Of a stretch of DNA of 64,000 bases, positions 17,597 through 27,636 are shown piece by piece. The DNA comes from Bordetella sp. 02P26C-1 (lineage in GTDB: Bacteria; Pseudomonadota; Gammaproteobacteria; Burkholderiales; Burkholderiaceae_B), in contig NZ_WSJB01000006.1 of the NCBI RefSeq assembly GCF_009763255.1, positions 62,001-126,000 of the forward strand, given 5' to 3'. Below the pieces are notes generated by a model, which saw nothing but the letters and a program-made list of their open reading frames with translations, was not told where the DNA came from and ran no database searches. Made by a program: the position numbers and the translations under genes. Each line of letters opens with the position of its first letter. Position 1 is the first letter of the stretch.

Positions 17597-18046
17597 TTGA
17601 GTAACATTGCTGAGCCCTCCAAGGAATGGCCCGACGAACTGACCTTCTTCATCAGAGGGCATCATCCGCAGAAAGCTCGCGATGCGCTGACCTTTGTGGT
17701 TCGCGCGGCATGCGCACTGGACGCGAGAATCGCGCTCGAGGCAAGGGGCTATTGCTGCGATCATTTGACGCCCGTGACCGCCCCGCGAGAAGAGGGCTTT
17801 CGCGTGCGCCAGGATGGCACGGTACTGCTGGCGGCTTCGGATCGGCACGCGACGTTGCGCCTGTATGGCCCATTTAACGACGAGGCCGACGCCATGCGAT
17901 GGGCGGCCATTCACGGAAGCGCTTCGCGCGACGATGAAACGGTGTACATGCCGATTGACCCGGATTACTGCTTTCGCGTCGCCCGGGTCGACGGTGTGCC
18001 GGTGATTTTGGAGTTTCCACCGGATTTCTTCTCAACGCCGCTCTAG
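17597..18046 (+). CDS. Hypothetical protein, 149 residues
   Basis: I do not recognise this protein. It has no signal peptide or membrane helix and is rich in charged and aromatic residues, with a soluble alpha/beta look (LTFFIRGHH, TVLLAASDRHATLRLYGPF, VARVDGVPVILEFPP). The only start available is TTG at 17597, with a weak AGGC upstream, so start and expression are less certain than usual. Coding support comes from the long open frame next to a strong downstream terminator. It is divergent from flhD and convergent with gabT. Confidence 0.55.
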   Translation: MSNIAEPSKEWPDELTFFIRGHHPQKARDALTFVVRAACALDARIALEARGYCCDHLTPVTAPREEGFRVRQDGTVLLAASDRHATLRLYGPFNDEADAMRWAAIHGSASRDDETVYMPIDPDYCFRVARVDGVPVILEFPPDFFSTPL

Positions 18047-18130
18047 CCACGCATATCCTCAGCATGCTCAAATCGGGCTAACCGGCGTGCATCGCTCAAC
18101 CACGTCGTGTGATGTGGATCCATAGCGCAA

Positions 18131-18171
18131 AAGCCTCACCGTGACCCCGTTACAGGGTCACGGTGAGGCTT
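18131..18171. terminator. Bidirectional intrinsic terminator after gabT
   Basis: Perfect 17 bp stem, AAGCCTCACCGTGACCC and its complement, with a 7 nt loop. On the minus strand the stem ends in TTTT, 22 bp past the gabT stop. It can also end the plus-strand gene that stops at 18046. Confidence 0.85.
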
Positions 18172-18192
18172 CTTGGTTCTAGCGCTTTGAGA

Positions 18193-19461
18193 TTAAGCTT
18201 GCAGCGCGTCAGCGATGATCTTCATCGCTTTGTCGAACTGTGCGTCCGGCGTGGTCAGCGGATACAGCAGACGGATCACGTTGCCGTACATGCCGCAAGA
18301 GATCAGCAGCAGGTTCTGCTCCAGCGCACGCTTTTGCACTTCCGTGACCTTGGCAGCGTCCGGCTGACCGGTAGCCGGATCGCGGAACTCGATGGCCAGC
18401 ATGGAACCGAGACCACGCACGTCGGCCATCGCGGGCACTTTGGCCTTTAACGACTCCAGATGCGCGCGCATGCGCTCGCCCAGTTGGGCCGACCGTTCGA
18501 CCAGGCCTTCGCTTTCAATCACGTCCAACACCGCATTCGCGGCGGCAACCGCCAGCGGGTTCGCAGCGTAGGTGCCGCCCAGGCCGCCCGGGGCCGGTGC
18601 ATCCATGATCGAGGCACGGCCACATACCGCGGACAACGGCGTGCCGCCACCCAGGCCCTTGGCCATCGTCATCAGGTCGGGCTCGACGCCAAAGTGTTCC
18701 ATGGCGAACATGCGGCCCGTGCGGGCGAAGCCGGTCTGAATTTCATCGGCGATAAACACAATGCCGTGCTCGTCGCAGACTTTGCGCAAGCCTTGCATCA
18801 GTTCCTTGGAAGCCGGATTAAAGCCGCCCTCGCCTTGCACGGGCTCGACAATGATCGCCGCGACACGCTTGGGATCCACGTCGTTTTTGAACAGCTGCGT
18901 CAGCGCTTCCAGGGAATCTTCAGCGGTCACGCCATTGACGGGCGTGGGGAACGGCACGTGGAAGATTTCGGACGGGAACGGACCGAAACCAACCTTGTAA
19001 GGAACGACCTTGCCGGTCAAGGCCAAGCCCATCAGCGTACGGCCGTGGAAGGCGCCGCCAAAGGCGATTACGGCAGAACGACCGGTATGGGCGCGCGAGA
19101 TCTTGATCGCGTTCTCGACGGCCTCGGCACCGGTGGTGAAGAAAACGGTCTTCGTGGCTTCCTTGATCGGCACCAGGGCGTTCAGACGTTCGGCCAGCAC
19201 AACCGGGCCTTCGTAAGGAACAATCTGGAACGCGGTGTGCGTGTAACGCTCGAGCTGCTCGGCAACGGCAGCCACGACTTTCGGATGGCGGTGGCCGGTG
19301 TTCAACACGGCGATGCCGGCCGCGAAATCGATATATTCCTTGCCTTCAACGTCCCAGAGGGTGGCGTTTTCGGCGCGGTCAGCATGAAAATCGCACATCA
19401 CGCCCAACCCACGGGGCATGGCATCAAGGCGGCGCTGTTTGAGGTCGAGGTTCTTGGACAT
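18193..19461 (-). CDS. gabT: 4-aminobutyrate aminotransferase GabT
   Basis: PLP-dependent class III aminotransferase converting GABA and 2-oxoglutarate to succinate semialdehyde and glutamate; it may also accept delta-aminovalerate. The start at 19461 (MSKNLDLKQRR) gives 422 residues, the family length; a longer frame to 19560 would run into the regulator promoter. Visible motifs include FFTTGAEAVENAIKISRAHTGR, AFHGRT, VQGEGGF, the FIADEIQTGFARTG block and the PLP lysine in MAKGLGGGTPLS. It is divergent from a MocR/GabR-type regulator, the usual control of GABA use. No gabD is adjacent. Confidence 0.93.
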   Translation of the reverse strand: MSKNLDLKQRRLDAMPRGLGVMCDFHADRAENATLWDVEGKEYIDFAAGIAVLNTGHRHPKVVAAVAEQLERYTHTAFQIVPYEGPVVLAERLNALVPIKEATKTVFFTTGAEAVENAIKISRAHTGRSAVIAFGGAFHGRTLMGLALTGKVVPYKVGFGPFPSEIFHVPFPTPVNGVTAEDSLEALTQLFKNDVDPKRVAAIIVEPVQGEGGFNPASKELMQGLRKVCDEHGIVFIADEIQTGFARTGRMFAMEHFGVEPDLMTMAKGLGGGTPLSAVCGRASIMDAPAPGGLGGTYAANPLAVAAANAVLDVIESEGLVERSAQLGERMRAHLESLKAKVPAMADVRGLGSMLAIEFRDPATGQPDAAKVTEVQKRALEQNLLLISCGMYGNVIRLLYPLTTPDAQFDKAMKIIADALQA

Positions 19462-19513
19462 TTCGAATTGACGACTATCAATAGAGGGAAAGGGGTAATG
19501 CATTCTCGCGCCC

Positions 19514-19564
19514 ATTGGCACCATCGGTAAGAGCCACTTTTGGTAATTCGATGGGTCCAATTAC
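19514..19564. promoter_or_regulatory. Nested inverted repeats in the gabT-regulator promoter
   Basis: ATTGGCACCATC (19514-19525) is an imperfect inverted match, 10 of 12, to GATGGGTCCAAT (19550-19561). Inside this span GTAATT (19543-19548) mirrors AATTAC (19559-19564). The region lies between the gabT and regulator start codons, so it is the expected binding place for the MocR-type regulator. The assignment is inference from position. Confidence 0.5.
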
Positions 19565-19596
19565 ACTACGGTCTTTTGGACGGACGGAGCGAGACG

Positions 19597-21087
19597 ATGC
19601 GTTCGATTTGTGCTGACCTGCTTCTGCAACGCTTTGACCTCGATGCCGCGCAACCCCGCAATCGGCAGCTCTACGCTTGCCTGCGTGCCGCGATTCTGGA
19701 CGGCAGCCTCACGCCCATGTCGCGCCTGCCCTCGTCGCGCGATCTTGCGCAGGAGCTGGGCGTCTCGCGCAATACCGTGATTCATGCGTATGACCAGTTA
19801 TTGGCCGAGGGATATGTGCATTCCCGGGTCGGCAGCGGCACGTTTGTCTCGGCGACCGCGCCAGACCGCTTTTTGAATATCGACGGCGCGGATAATCGCG
19901 CTGCGGCGGACACGACGACCACGCCGCTGTCGCGCCGTGCCACTCGCCTGATCGAACGCGCCCAGGCCGCGCCTAAGCAATGGGGCGCCTTCATGCCGGG
20001 GGTGCCAGATGTCACGGCGTTTCCTCACCGGCAGTATGCGCGCATACTCGCCAAACTTTGGCGCACGCCCTCGCCCGAACTGCTGACCTATGCCTCGGGC
20101 GGCGGTCGGCCGGAGCTACGGCAAGCGCTCGCCGCGCACCTGCGCATCGCGCGCTCCATTCGTTGCGATCCCGAACAGATCCTGATCACGGAAGGCGTGC
20201 ATCAGGCCATCGACTTGACCGTAAAGATGCTGGTCGATCCTGGGCAAAGCGTATGGGTGGAAGACCCCGGCTATTGGGGCTTTCGCAGCGTGTTGGGCAT
20301 GGAGCCCGGCATACGTGTGGTGGCCGTACCGGTCGACGCTCAAGGACTATGTATTCCGCATCGCCCTGGACGCCCTCGCCTGATTTTCGTCACGCCATCG
20401 CATCAGTATCCGCTGGGATCTGTCATGTCCATGGCACGGCGCCAGGAGCTCATCGCGTTCGCGCGGGCCAACGGGGCGTGGATCGTGGAGGATGATTACG
20501 ACAGCGAGTTTCGCTTTGGCGGGCATCCCATTCCGGCGATGCAGGGAATGGATGCGGCCACGCCCGTGATCTACGTAGGCACTTTCAGCAAGACCCTTTA
20601 TCCGGGGTTACGCATGGGGTACATGGTGGTGCCGCGCGGATTGGCGAAAGCGTTTCACACCGCCCAGGCGGATCTCTACCGCGAAGGCCATGCATTGACG
20701 CAGCTTGCGCTGGCGCAGCTCATCGCCGACGGTCACTATGCCAGCCATATTCGCCGCATGCGGCTGCTATACGCGCGACGACGTTCTTTCTTGGTGGGCT
20801 TAATCGAAAAGCACCTGGGCGCGGAATTCTTGCACTCGCAAGATAGCAACGCCGGTCTGCATGTGGTGTTGCGATTGCCGGATCATGTGGATGACGTTGC
20901 GCTACAGCAGACCTTGGCACAACGTGGCATATTGGTGCGCGCCTTATCGCGCTACTACGTGCGAGCCAAGCCGCAGCGGGGGCTGCTGCTTGGCTACGCG
21001 GGCGTGCCGGAGTCGCATATCACTGCGGCGTTCGGAGAGCTGTTGTCGGTGTTGCGTGCTAGCGGGATAGGGCTATCGCAACGATGA
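19597..21087 (+). CDS. MocR/GabR-type regulator (wHTH plus aminotransferase-like domain)
   Basis: Chimeric transcription factor with an N-terminal GntR-type winged helix (LPSSRDLAQELGVSRNTVIHAY, then LLAEGYVHSRVGSGTFVS) joined to a class I aminotransferase-like domain that binds PLP. The effector domain shows VEDPGYWGF, FVTPSHQYPLG, WIVEDDYDSEFRF and the lysine motif GTFSKTLYPGLRMGY. ATG at 19597 follows a GGAG ribosome site and gives 496 residues. Divergence from gabT makes it the likely regulator of that gene, as GabR is in Bacillus. Confidence 0.92.
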   Translation: MRSICADLLLQRFDLDAAQPRNRQLYACLRAAILDGSLTPMSRLPSSRDLAQELGVSRNTVIHAYDQLLAEGYVHSRVGSGTFVSATAPDRFLNIDGADNRAAADTTTTPLSRRATRLIERAQAAPKQWGAFMPGVPDVTAFPHRQYARILAKLWRTPSPELLTYASGGGRPELRQALAAHLRIARSIRCDPEQILITEGVHQAIDLTVKMLVDPGQSVWVEDPGYWGFRSVLGMEPGIRVVAVPVDAQGLCIPHRPGRPRLIFVTPSHQYPLGSVMSMARRQELIAFARANGAWIVEDDYDSEFRFGGHPIPAMQGMDAATPVIYVGTFSKTLYPGLRMGYMVVPRGLAKAFHTAQADLYREGHALTQLALAQLIADGHYASHIRRMRLLYARRRSFLVGLIEKHLGAEFLHSQDSNAGLHVVLRLPDHVDDVALQQTLAQRGILVRALSRYYVRAKPQRGLLLGYAGVPESHITAAFGELLSVLRASGIGLSQR

Positions 21088-21179
21088 AATCGGCTTAGCT
21101 AATGATATCCGAGGAGGCATTCAGCCACGTTGGCACAACGGGTCGTAGCGGTGTGCGATTCTGTTAGATAAGCTTAAAA

Positions 21180-21220
21180 CTACACCAAGCACATGTTGCA
21201 TGGGCACTCACTTGGTGTAG
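21180..21220 (-). terminator. Intrinsic terminator of the small unknown operon
   Basis: Stem CTACACCAAG / CTTGGTGTAG with a 21 nt loop, followed on the minus strand by TTTTAAGC. It begins 9 bp after the stop codon at 21229. Confidence 0.75.
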
Positions 21221-21228
21221 CGCAGCAA

Positions 21229-21480
21229 TTACAGCTCGTCCGTTGCTTGCTCGGGCAAAGCCCCGGTGACCAGCACATAAAAGCTATGGAGGAATTGTTC
21301 AACCTTATAGTTGCACATGCCGGTCTTATCGTTGCTGATGCACTGCTTTAGCGCTTCTACAAGATTAGCGAATGGCTTCGCATCTTCCGATGTCGGATCT
21401 GTATCCAGTGGTCCATCAGTTGCGCCGTCGGTCTGACCACCACAGACATTAAGGAAAGCGTTGATAGATAGTTGATGCAT
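21229..21480 (-). CDS. Small hypothetical protein, 83 residues
   Basis: I do not recognise this protein. It starts at an ATG (21480) with a GGAG ribosome site six bases upstream. A longer TTG-initiated frame to 21498 is less likely. It is acidic, with an N-terminal hydrophobic stretch (LSINAFLNVCGG), a Gly/Asp/Thr-rich linker and two predicted helices (FANLVEALKQCI and VEQFLHSFYVLVTGALP). It has three cysteines, one before the linker and two flanking the turn between the helices. It lies 31 bp after another small gene and just before an intrinsic terminator, so both are probably expressed together. Base composition looks more AT-rich than the neighbours. Confidence 0.7.
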   Translation of the reverse strand: MHQLSINAFLNVCGGQTDGATDGPLDTDPTSEDAKPFANLVEALKQCISNDKTGMCNYKVEQFLHSFYVLVTGALPEQATDEL

Positions 21481-21511
21481 CGCTTGCTCCAGGATCAAAG
21501 ATTAAAGTTGA

Positions 21512-21769
21512 TCAGCGTTGGCCTGACGACGCCCAAGCGGGCATTTGAGGGTCGACGTGGTCCGCCAGCATCATTTCCACCCGCTCTTTGCTGTAATGGA
21601 GGACATTCAGGCTCAATGGCCTATTTTCCATGGCGTTCGCCGCGCAACGGAAAAACCTGTCTATGCAGGAAGTCGGCGGCGCGGGTTGGCCGTCATTGGC
21701 AACATGTTCTGGGGATTCGCCTTGTCCGCCCCACGGCGTGGGAAGCTTACGAACGGGAATTTCACGCAT
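21512..21769 (-). CDS. Small hypothetical protein, 85 residues
   Basis: Unrecognised. An AGGAG ribosome site lies six bases before the ATG at 21769; another ATG directly upstream (21772) is too close to it. The product is basic at the start (MREIPVRKLPTPWGGQGES), contains a CIDRFFRCAANAMENRP segment and ends WASSGQR. There is no clear signal peptide or membrane helix. It is the first gene of a two-gene unit with the 21229-21480 gene. The codon pattern and isolation between gabT/MocR and a chemoreceptor suggest accessory DNA. Confidence 0.62.
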   Translation of the reverse strand: MREIPVRKLPTPWGGQGESPEHVANDGQPAPPTSCIDRFFRCAANAMENRPLSLNVLHYSKERVEMMLADHVDPQMPAWASSGQR

Positions 21770-21772
21770 CAT

Positions 21773-22168
21773 GCTCTCCTGATCACGGGCCTGAAGCAGT
21801 AGCCTGCCGCGGCTGAGGGGGCCCGGTTACGCCTCAGTGGGAATCGAACCTGGCAGGAGCTGAGCTGACAGAGTAATTCGCGCTCGATCCGTCGTCTGGA
21901 CGCCGCCCAGTCACACATGCGCGGAAATAAGACGCTCGGTCGTATAACGCAGCTTGTATTGACAGACCGCAGACAGCGGCGTCATTGGCACACGACTTCT
22001 CGATGCGCTGCGATGCGCTTAGTGGTCAAGCGCGGCGACGCAAAACGGCGTGCTTTACACGGCGGGAGCGCCCGGAATCCTGCAGCGGCCGCTTCCAATC
22101 CCAATAGCGGCCACGTCCGTCGATACCACGACAATATTCCACATAGGCATTAGTTTTTGTAATGCATA
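21773..22168. other. Region without a recognisable gene
   Basis: About 400 bp upstream of the small operon. A plus-strand frame at 21917-22153 has poor composition and no ribosome site. A GGTTCGATTCCC motif on the minus strand near 21842-21853 recalls a tRNA T-loop, but the arm does not pair. The region probably contains the promoter of the small operon. Confidence 0.5.
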
Positions 22169-22200
22169 AAGGCCTCGTGCGGGACAACCCACGAGGCCTT
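22169..22200 (-). terminator. Terminator after the Cache chemoreceptor gene
   Basis: Perfect 11 bp stem AAGGCCTCGTG / CACGAGGCCTT with a 10 nt loop, 62 bp past the chemoreceptor stop on the minus strand. It ends in TTTAT, a short T-tract. Confidence 0.65.
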
Positions 22201-22262
22201 GGCAAGCGAAACGTTCAAACGTTGTACAGGAGACCCGACAGCGCCCGAACCAACAACGCCTA

Positions 22263-24224
22263 TTACAGCTTAAACACCGACACCGCCTCGGCCAGCGCCT
22301 TGGCCTGTTCTTCCAGCGAGGCCGCCGCGGCGGCGGATTCCTCGACCAGTGCCGCGTTCTGCTGGGTGACCTGATCCATTTGAGACACCGCCATGTTGAC
22401 CTGGTCAATGCCCGCGGATTGCTGCTCGGTCGCCGAGGAGATTTCGCCCATGATGATCGCCACTTGATGCGCGGCTTGGACCACCTCGCGGATGGTTTTT
22501 TGCGTGACTTCGACTTGCTCCGCACCCGTCGATATCTTCACCAACGAAGCATCGATCAACGCCTTGATTTCCTTGGCGGCCACGGCACTGCGCTGGGCGA
22601 GTGCACGAACTTCGGCCGCAACCACCGCGAAGCCTCGGCCCTGCTCGCCGGAGCGTGCCGCTTCGACCGCCGCATTGAGCGCGAGAATGTTGGTCTGGAA
22701 GGCGATGCTGTCGATCACGTTAACGATCTCGCCAATCCGACCCGAGCTTGCCGAAATATCCTGCATGGTTCCCACCACGTCACCGACAAACTTGCCACCT
22801 TGCTCGGCCTTGGACGAGGCGTTGTGTGCCATGTCGTTGGCTTGACGGGCGTTTTCCGCGTTCTGGCGCACCGTGCTGGCGAGCTCCTGCATGCTCGCGG
22901 CGGTTTCCGCCAGTGAAGCTGCCTGTTCTTCGGTACGGCTGGACAAATCGGTGTTGCCAGACAAGATCTCGCTGGCACCCACATTGATTTCGTCCACGCT
23001 GTGATGGACGGTCGTCACCGCCTTGGCAAGGTTGTCGCGCGTCTGCACAGCGCTCGAGAGCAGCTTGTGAACTTCATTGTCGGAGTTAGCGGGCGCCGGC
23101 GGGATATCAACCGTCAGATCACCCTCGCCGAGACGTTCCAGGGCATTGACGACACCGCGCACGGGTCGCAGAGTCTGACGCAACAGCAAGCCCACCACGC
23201 CGACGATGGCAAGGGTGCCAATCAACATCAACAGCCCTTGGATCAGGGTGCTACGGCGACTGGCGGCCAGAAATTCATCCACCGGGCCCGAGCTATACAG
23301 CATCCAGTTCCAGTGCGGAATGTTCGACCAGGACAAATAGCTATTACCCCGGTCATTGCCCAGATCGACTTCCATAAATCCAGACCGGCTGCGCTCGAGT
23401 TTATCCAGGAGCTCGGTGACTTCCGGGGTCGCTTCAGTACCCGCCCGGATACCCCCCACATAAGTCCATTTTCTGGTCTTCGTGTTGCGCTCCAGCACGC
23501 CGATGGAGCCGTATTCGCCTACCTTGGCGCTGCTCAAAAAGGAAAGTAGTCCGCGAACATCGTCGTCCACGTCCACACGGACCGTCAGTCCGCCATAGGT
23601 CTCTCCCTTTGCGTCCTTCAAGGGCATGATTGTCATGGCGTACCACCGTCCGGAGCGCTGCACCAGGCCAGCCTGCCTCTCACCTGCCTCAAGCGCCTTT
23701 ACCGCGAGGTCCTGTGGGTTCAACTTGCTACCGATTGCCGAGCGCCCCTGATCGTCCATGAGCAAGGTCGCTGCCCTAACCCAGGAGGAGCCATCGCGCA
23801 CGATGATAGACGTATCGGCGCCAGTGAGGCGGTTCAGCTGATTTTGGACGGTGATATCGTCATTGAGGGTGTTGCCGTCTGGGTCGATGAGCCGGGGAAC
23901 CAAGCCTGCCTGGCCCGTCTCGACACGACTGCCGTCTAATATCGGCACGCCGCCTAGCGCGTCGATATACGCGGGCAACAACGTGTCGGCGCGGCTCATG
24001 GCGCTTCTGTACATCAGTTGAAGGCTTTCTTCGATGAGCGTCATTGTGGCCGCCATTTCGCGTTGAACTGACTCCGCCGCGGCGCGGTGACTGTTTACCG
24101 TCATTACCCCACCGAGAATGGCCATGACGGTGACGGTGACGGCGCTCGTCACCACCCCCATTTTGAAAGACAGGCTTTTTCGGGACCACCAGCCTGCTTC
24201 TCTGGTACTAGATGAATGTTTCAT
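22263..24224 (-). CDS. Methyl-accepting chemotaxis protein with periplasmic Cache-type sensor
   Basis: Transmembrane chemoreceptor; the ligand is unknown. The start at 24224 ([12 protein letters not shown]) gives 653 residues. Order: membrane helix 1 (about 20-45), a roughly 280-residue periplasmic region resembling Cache_3/Cache_2 sensors ([35 protein letters not shown]), and membrane helix 2 ([19 protein letters not shown]). HAMP ([11 protein letters not shown]) and a signalling domain with [20 protein letters not shown] follow. Double-Cache sensors often bind amino or organic acids, which would fit the transport genes around it. There is no C-terminal pentapeptide. It is a single-gene unit. 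Confidence 0.92.
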   Translation of the reverse strand: MKHSSSTREAGWWSRKSLSFKMGVVTSAVTVTVMAILGGVMTVNSHRAAAESVQREMAATMTLIEESLQLMYRSAMSRADTLLPAYIDALGGVPILDGSRVETGQAGLVPRLIDPDGNTLNDDITVQNQLNRLTGADTSIIVRDGSSWVRAATLLMDDQGRSAIGSKLNPQDLAVKALEAGERQAGLVQRSGRWYAMTIMPLKDAKGETYGGLTVRVDVDDDVRGLLSFLSSAKVGEYGSIGVLERNTKTRKWTYVGGIRAGTEATPEVTELLDKLERSRSGFMEVDLGNDRGNSYLSWSNIPHWNWMLYSSGPVDEFLAASRRSTLIQGLLMLIGTLAIVGVVGLLLRQTLRPVRGVVNALERLGEGDLTVDIPPAPANSDNEVHKLLSSAVQTRDNLAKAVTTVHHSVDEINVGASEILSGNTDLSSRTEEQAASLAETAASMQELASTVRQNAENARQANDMAHNASSKAEQGGKFVGDVVGTMQDISASSGRIGEIVNVIDSIAFQTNILALNAAVEAARSGEQGRGFAVVAAEVRALAQRSAVAAKEIKALIDASLVKISTGAEQVEVTQKTIREVVQAAHQVAIIMGEISSATEQQSAGIDQVNMAVSQMDQVTQQNAALVEESAAAAASLEEQAKALAEAVSVFKL

Positions 24225-24380
24225 AGTATCTGCTGGCCCCTTCCCAGCAGTCTGCTCGGGGCCGTTTCCTGTTCGATTTAGCCCCCAAGCCGCCCCAGCG
24301 TCGCCGTCGCGGCCCCCGCACGGGCGGAGCACCCTAGTATTAGCGACACATTCTTTCGAATGTTTAATTCGGAAGAAAGA

Positions 24381-24412
24381 AAGGGCGAGAACGCCATCGC
24401 GCCCTCGCCCTT
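24381..24412 (-). terminator. Intrinsic terminator of the aminotransferase transcript
   Basis: Stem AAGGGCGAG / CTCGCCCTT with an inner paired loop, followed on the minus strand by TTTCTTTCTTCC. It lies 67 bp past the aminotransferase stop. A tandem CTTGAAGCCCGC duplication sits between them near 24452-24475. Confidence 0.75.
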
Positions 24413-24478
24413 ATTCGTCCTGCTCAGCGGCACAAGGACGGATTCGCCCTTGAAGCCCGCCTTGAAGCCCGCCTGGAC

Positions 24479-25708
<1,230 letters not shown>

Positions 25709-26701
25709 TCACGCGCTGGCAGGCCACTGAGCCGCCCACTCACGCAAGTGTTTGAGAAAGATTTGGTCCACACGCCGCTCGTTTCCATCGGAATGACCGG
25801 CTGCATGCGGGGTGACGATCACGTTTTCCATGGACCACAGCGGAGAGGCCGAGTCCAGCGGCTCATGCTCGAAGACATCGAGATAGGCGCCGGCCAAACG
25901 GCGTTGCTGCAATGCTTCGATGAGCGCGGCCTGATCCACGACTTCGCCGCGCGCGACATTGATGAGTCGCGCCGACGGCTTGAGCGCGCCCAGCACCTTG
26001 CCGTCGATCCAACGGCGGGTGCGTTCGGTCAAAGGGCAAGCCAGGATCAACCAATCGATGCGCCCGGCGTACTGGCCGATGTCCTCATAGGCCAGGGTCT
26101 CGGTCTGGTCGTCCACCGGGGTATTGGAGCTGCGCGCCACGATCACCTTCACGCCAAGCACACGCAGCACAGCGGCAATGCGCTGCCCGATCGGGCCCCA
26201 TCCGGCGATCAGCGCGGTCTGCCCCACCAGATCAGTCGGCAAGCCAGTGGCCACCAGCGACAACCAGCGGCGCTCGCGTTGTTGCTCCAGCAACAAAGGA
26301 AAATGGCGAGCCAGCATCAACAACCCGGTCAACGCGGTCTGTGCCACCACGTCGGCGTTCACGCCCGGCGAGGTGGTCGCGCGCACCTTGCGCTCTGCCA
26401 GTTCGGCGAAAAACGGTCGGTCCGCGCCCGCGGAATGCACATGCACCCATTGCAGATCGGGCGATCTGCGCAGGCTGGTGTAAAACGCTTCGAGCGGCAG
26501 CTTGATATCGTGCTTGGTCGACAACCCGGTCACATCGCGCGACCAGTAGCCAACATGAATGTCGCCCGGCGCGGTATCGGGGTCCGTCGTGGGGGTCACG
26601 ACCTCGAAAGGACAGCCTTGCATGGCCTCGTCCAGCGCGTCGCCCAGGCGTTCCCGAGCGACTTTCGAGATCAGCAGCCGGGCAGGTTTTGCTGCGGTCA
26701 T
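25709..26701 (-). CDS. D-isomer-specific 2-hydroxyacid dehydrogenase
   Basis: NAD(P)-dependent enzyme interconverting a 2-oxo acid and a D-2-hydroxy acid. The start at 26701 (MTAAKPARLLIS) is 14 bp after the aldolase stop; the longer frame overlaps that gene. The 330 residues show the nucleotide motif ALIAGWGPIGQRIAAVL, catalytic Arg in INVARGEVVDQAALIEAL, Glu in DVFEHEPLD and His in VTPHAAGHS. A tryptophan replaces the usual first small residue of the GxGxxG motif spacing, which is tolerated in the glyoxylate/hydroxypyruvate branch. Substrate is unknown; context suggests a small hydroxy acid. Confidence 0.9.
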   Translation of the reverse strand: MTAAKPARLLISKVARERLGDALDEAMQGCPFEVVTPTTDPDTAPGDIHVGYWSRDVTGLSTKHDIKLPLEAFYTSLRRSPDLQWVHVHSAGADRPFFAELAERKVRATTSPGVNADVVAQTALTGLLMLARHFPLLLEQQRERRWLSLVATGLPTDLVGQTALIAGWGPIGQRIAAVLRVLGVKVIVARSSNTPVDDQTETLAYEDIGQYAGRIDWLILACPLTERTRRWIDGKVLGALKPSARLINVARGEVVDQAALIEALQQRRLAGAYLDVFEHEPLDSASPLWSMENVIVTPHAAGHSDGNERRVDQIFLKHLREWAAQWPASA

Positions 26702-26715
26702 AGTGAGACTCCGGC

Positions 26716-27504
26716 TTAGTCGCGGAAGGACGGATCGAGACGGTCGAGCTTGCGCAGCAACGCCGGCCATTCCATGACGCCATACGGACGACGAGTCCCC
26801 GGCTGATAATTGTTCCAGGTTTCCTGCAGCACCTCGGGCGGCACGTCGCGCAGCGGCGTATTGGCGGCCATGGCGGCCAGCTGCGTACGGCACGCAAGCT
26901 CGAGCCGGTGCATCCAGTTAAATGCCTCGCCCACGGTTCGGCCCACTACCAGTGCACCGTGATTACGCAAGAGCAAGGCCTCTTTGTCGCCGAGGTCCCG
27001 TACGATGGATTCCTTCTCGTCAGACTTCAACACCACGCCTTCGAAGTCGTGGTAGCCGATGCGCAAGAAACGCATCGAGGTCTGCGTGATCGGCAGCAAG
27101 CCGCACTCGAGCGCCGACACGGCCATCGATGCCCAGCTATGCGTATGAATCACGCAGCCCACTTCGGGGCGTGCGGCATGCACGGCGCTATGGATAACGT
27201 AGCCGGCTTTGTTGATACCGTAGTTGAGCTCGCCGAAATCGGGCTTGGACAGGATCGTGCCGTCGAGATCCACCTTGATGAGGCTGGAGGCGGTGATCTC
27301 TTCGTACATCATGCCGTACGGGTTGATCAGAAAGGCGCCCTCTTCGCCCGGCACGTGCGACGAAATATGGTTCGCCATCATGTCGGACATGCCATACAGG
27401 TCGACTAGGCGATAGCATGCGGCCAGATCCACGCGCGCTTGCCACTCCTCGGGCGAACAGCGGTCTTTCATGGAGGGAATGGTCAATACGCCGGGGCGAG
27501 TCAT
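26716..27504 (-). CDS. Class II aldolase/adducin-family protein
   Basis: Zinc-dependent class II aldolase fold, as in fuculose-phosphate aldolase and related decarboxylases. ATG at 27504 follows AAGGAGATACCC and yields 262 residues. Metal ligands appear as HTHSWASM and RNHGALVVG, and the N-terminal part has GMSDMMANHISSHVPG and FLINPYGMMYEEIT. Many such proteins encoded beside dehydrogenases and Bug receptors act on hydroxy or oxo acids, but the reaction here is unknown. It is first in the aldolase-dehydrogenase-aminotransferase operon, divergent from a LysR gene. Confidence 0.88.
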   Translation of the reverse strand: MTRPGVLTIPSMKDRCSPEEWQARVDLAACYRLVDLYGMSDMMANHISSHVPGEEGAFLINPYGMMYEEITASSLIKVDLDGTILSKPDFGELNYGINKAGYVIHSAVHAARPEVGCVIHTHSWASMAVSALECGLLPITQTSMRFLRIGYHDFEGVVLKSDEKESIVRDLGDKEALLLRNHGALVVGRTVGEAFNWMHRLELACRTQLAAMAANTPLRDVPPEVLQETWNNYQPGTRRPYGVMEWPALLRKLDRLDPSFRD

Positions 27505-27636
27505 TGGGTATCTCCTTGATAAATGAATGGATGCTGCATGGGCATCACGCCTGACGATTCTAGGGGCGCCCATTAATCTCGACAAATGATTATTATTTGT
27601 CTACTGTTCGTGTTTATCGATAAATCGTTTACCGAC

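Noticed and set aside
18460-19530. 356-codon plus-strand frame opposite gabT
   Set aside because: It is antisense to a well-supported aminotransferase and shows no protein-like pattern.
21831-21860. tRNA-like T-loop GGTTCGATTCCC on the minus strand
   Set aside because: The flanking stem bases do not pair and no acceptor or anticodon arm fits, so it is not called a tRNA or a remnant.
24452-24475. Tandem CTTGAAGCCCGC duplication
   Set aside because: Only two short copies between a terminator and a stop codon; no sign of a functional repeat array.
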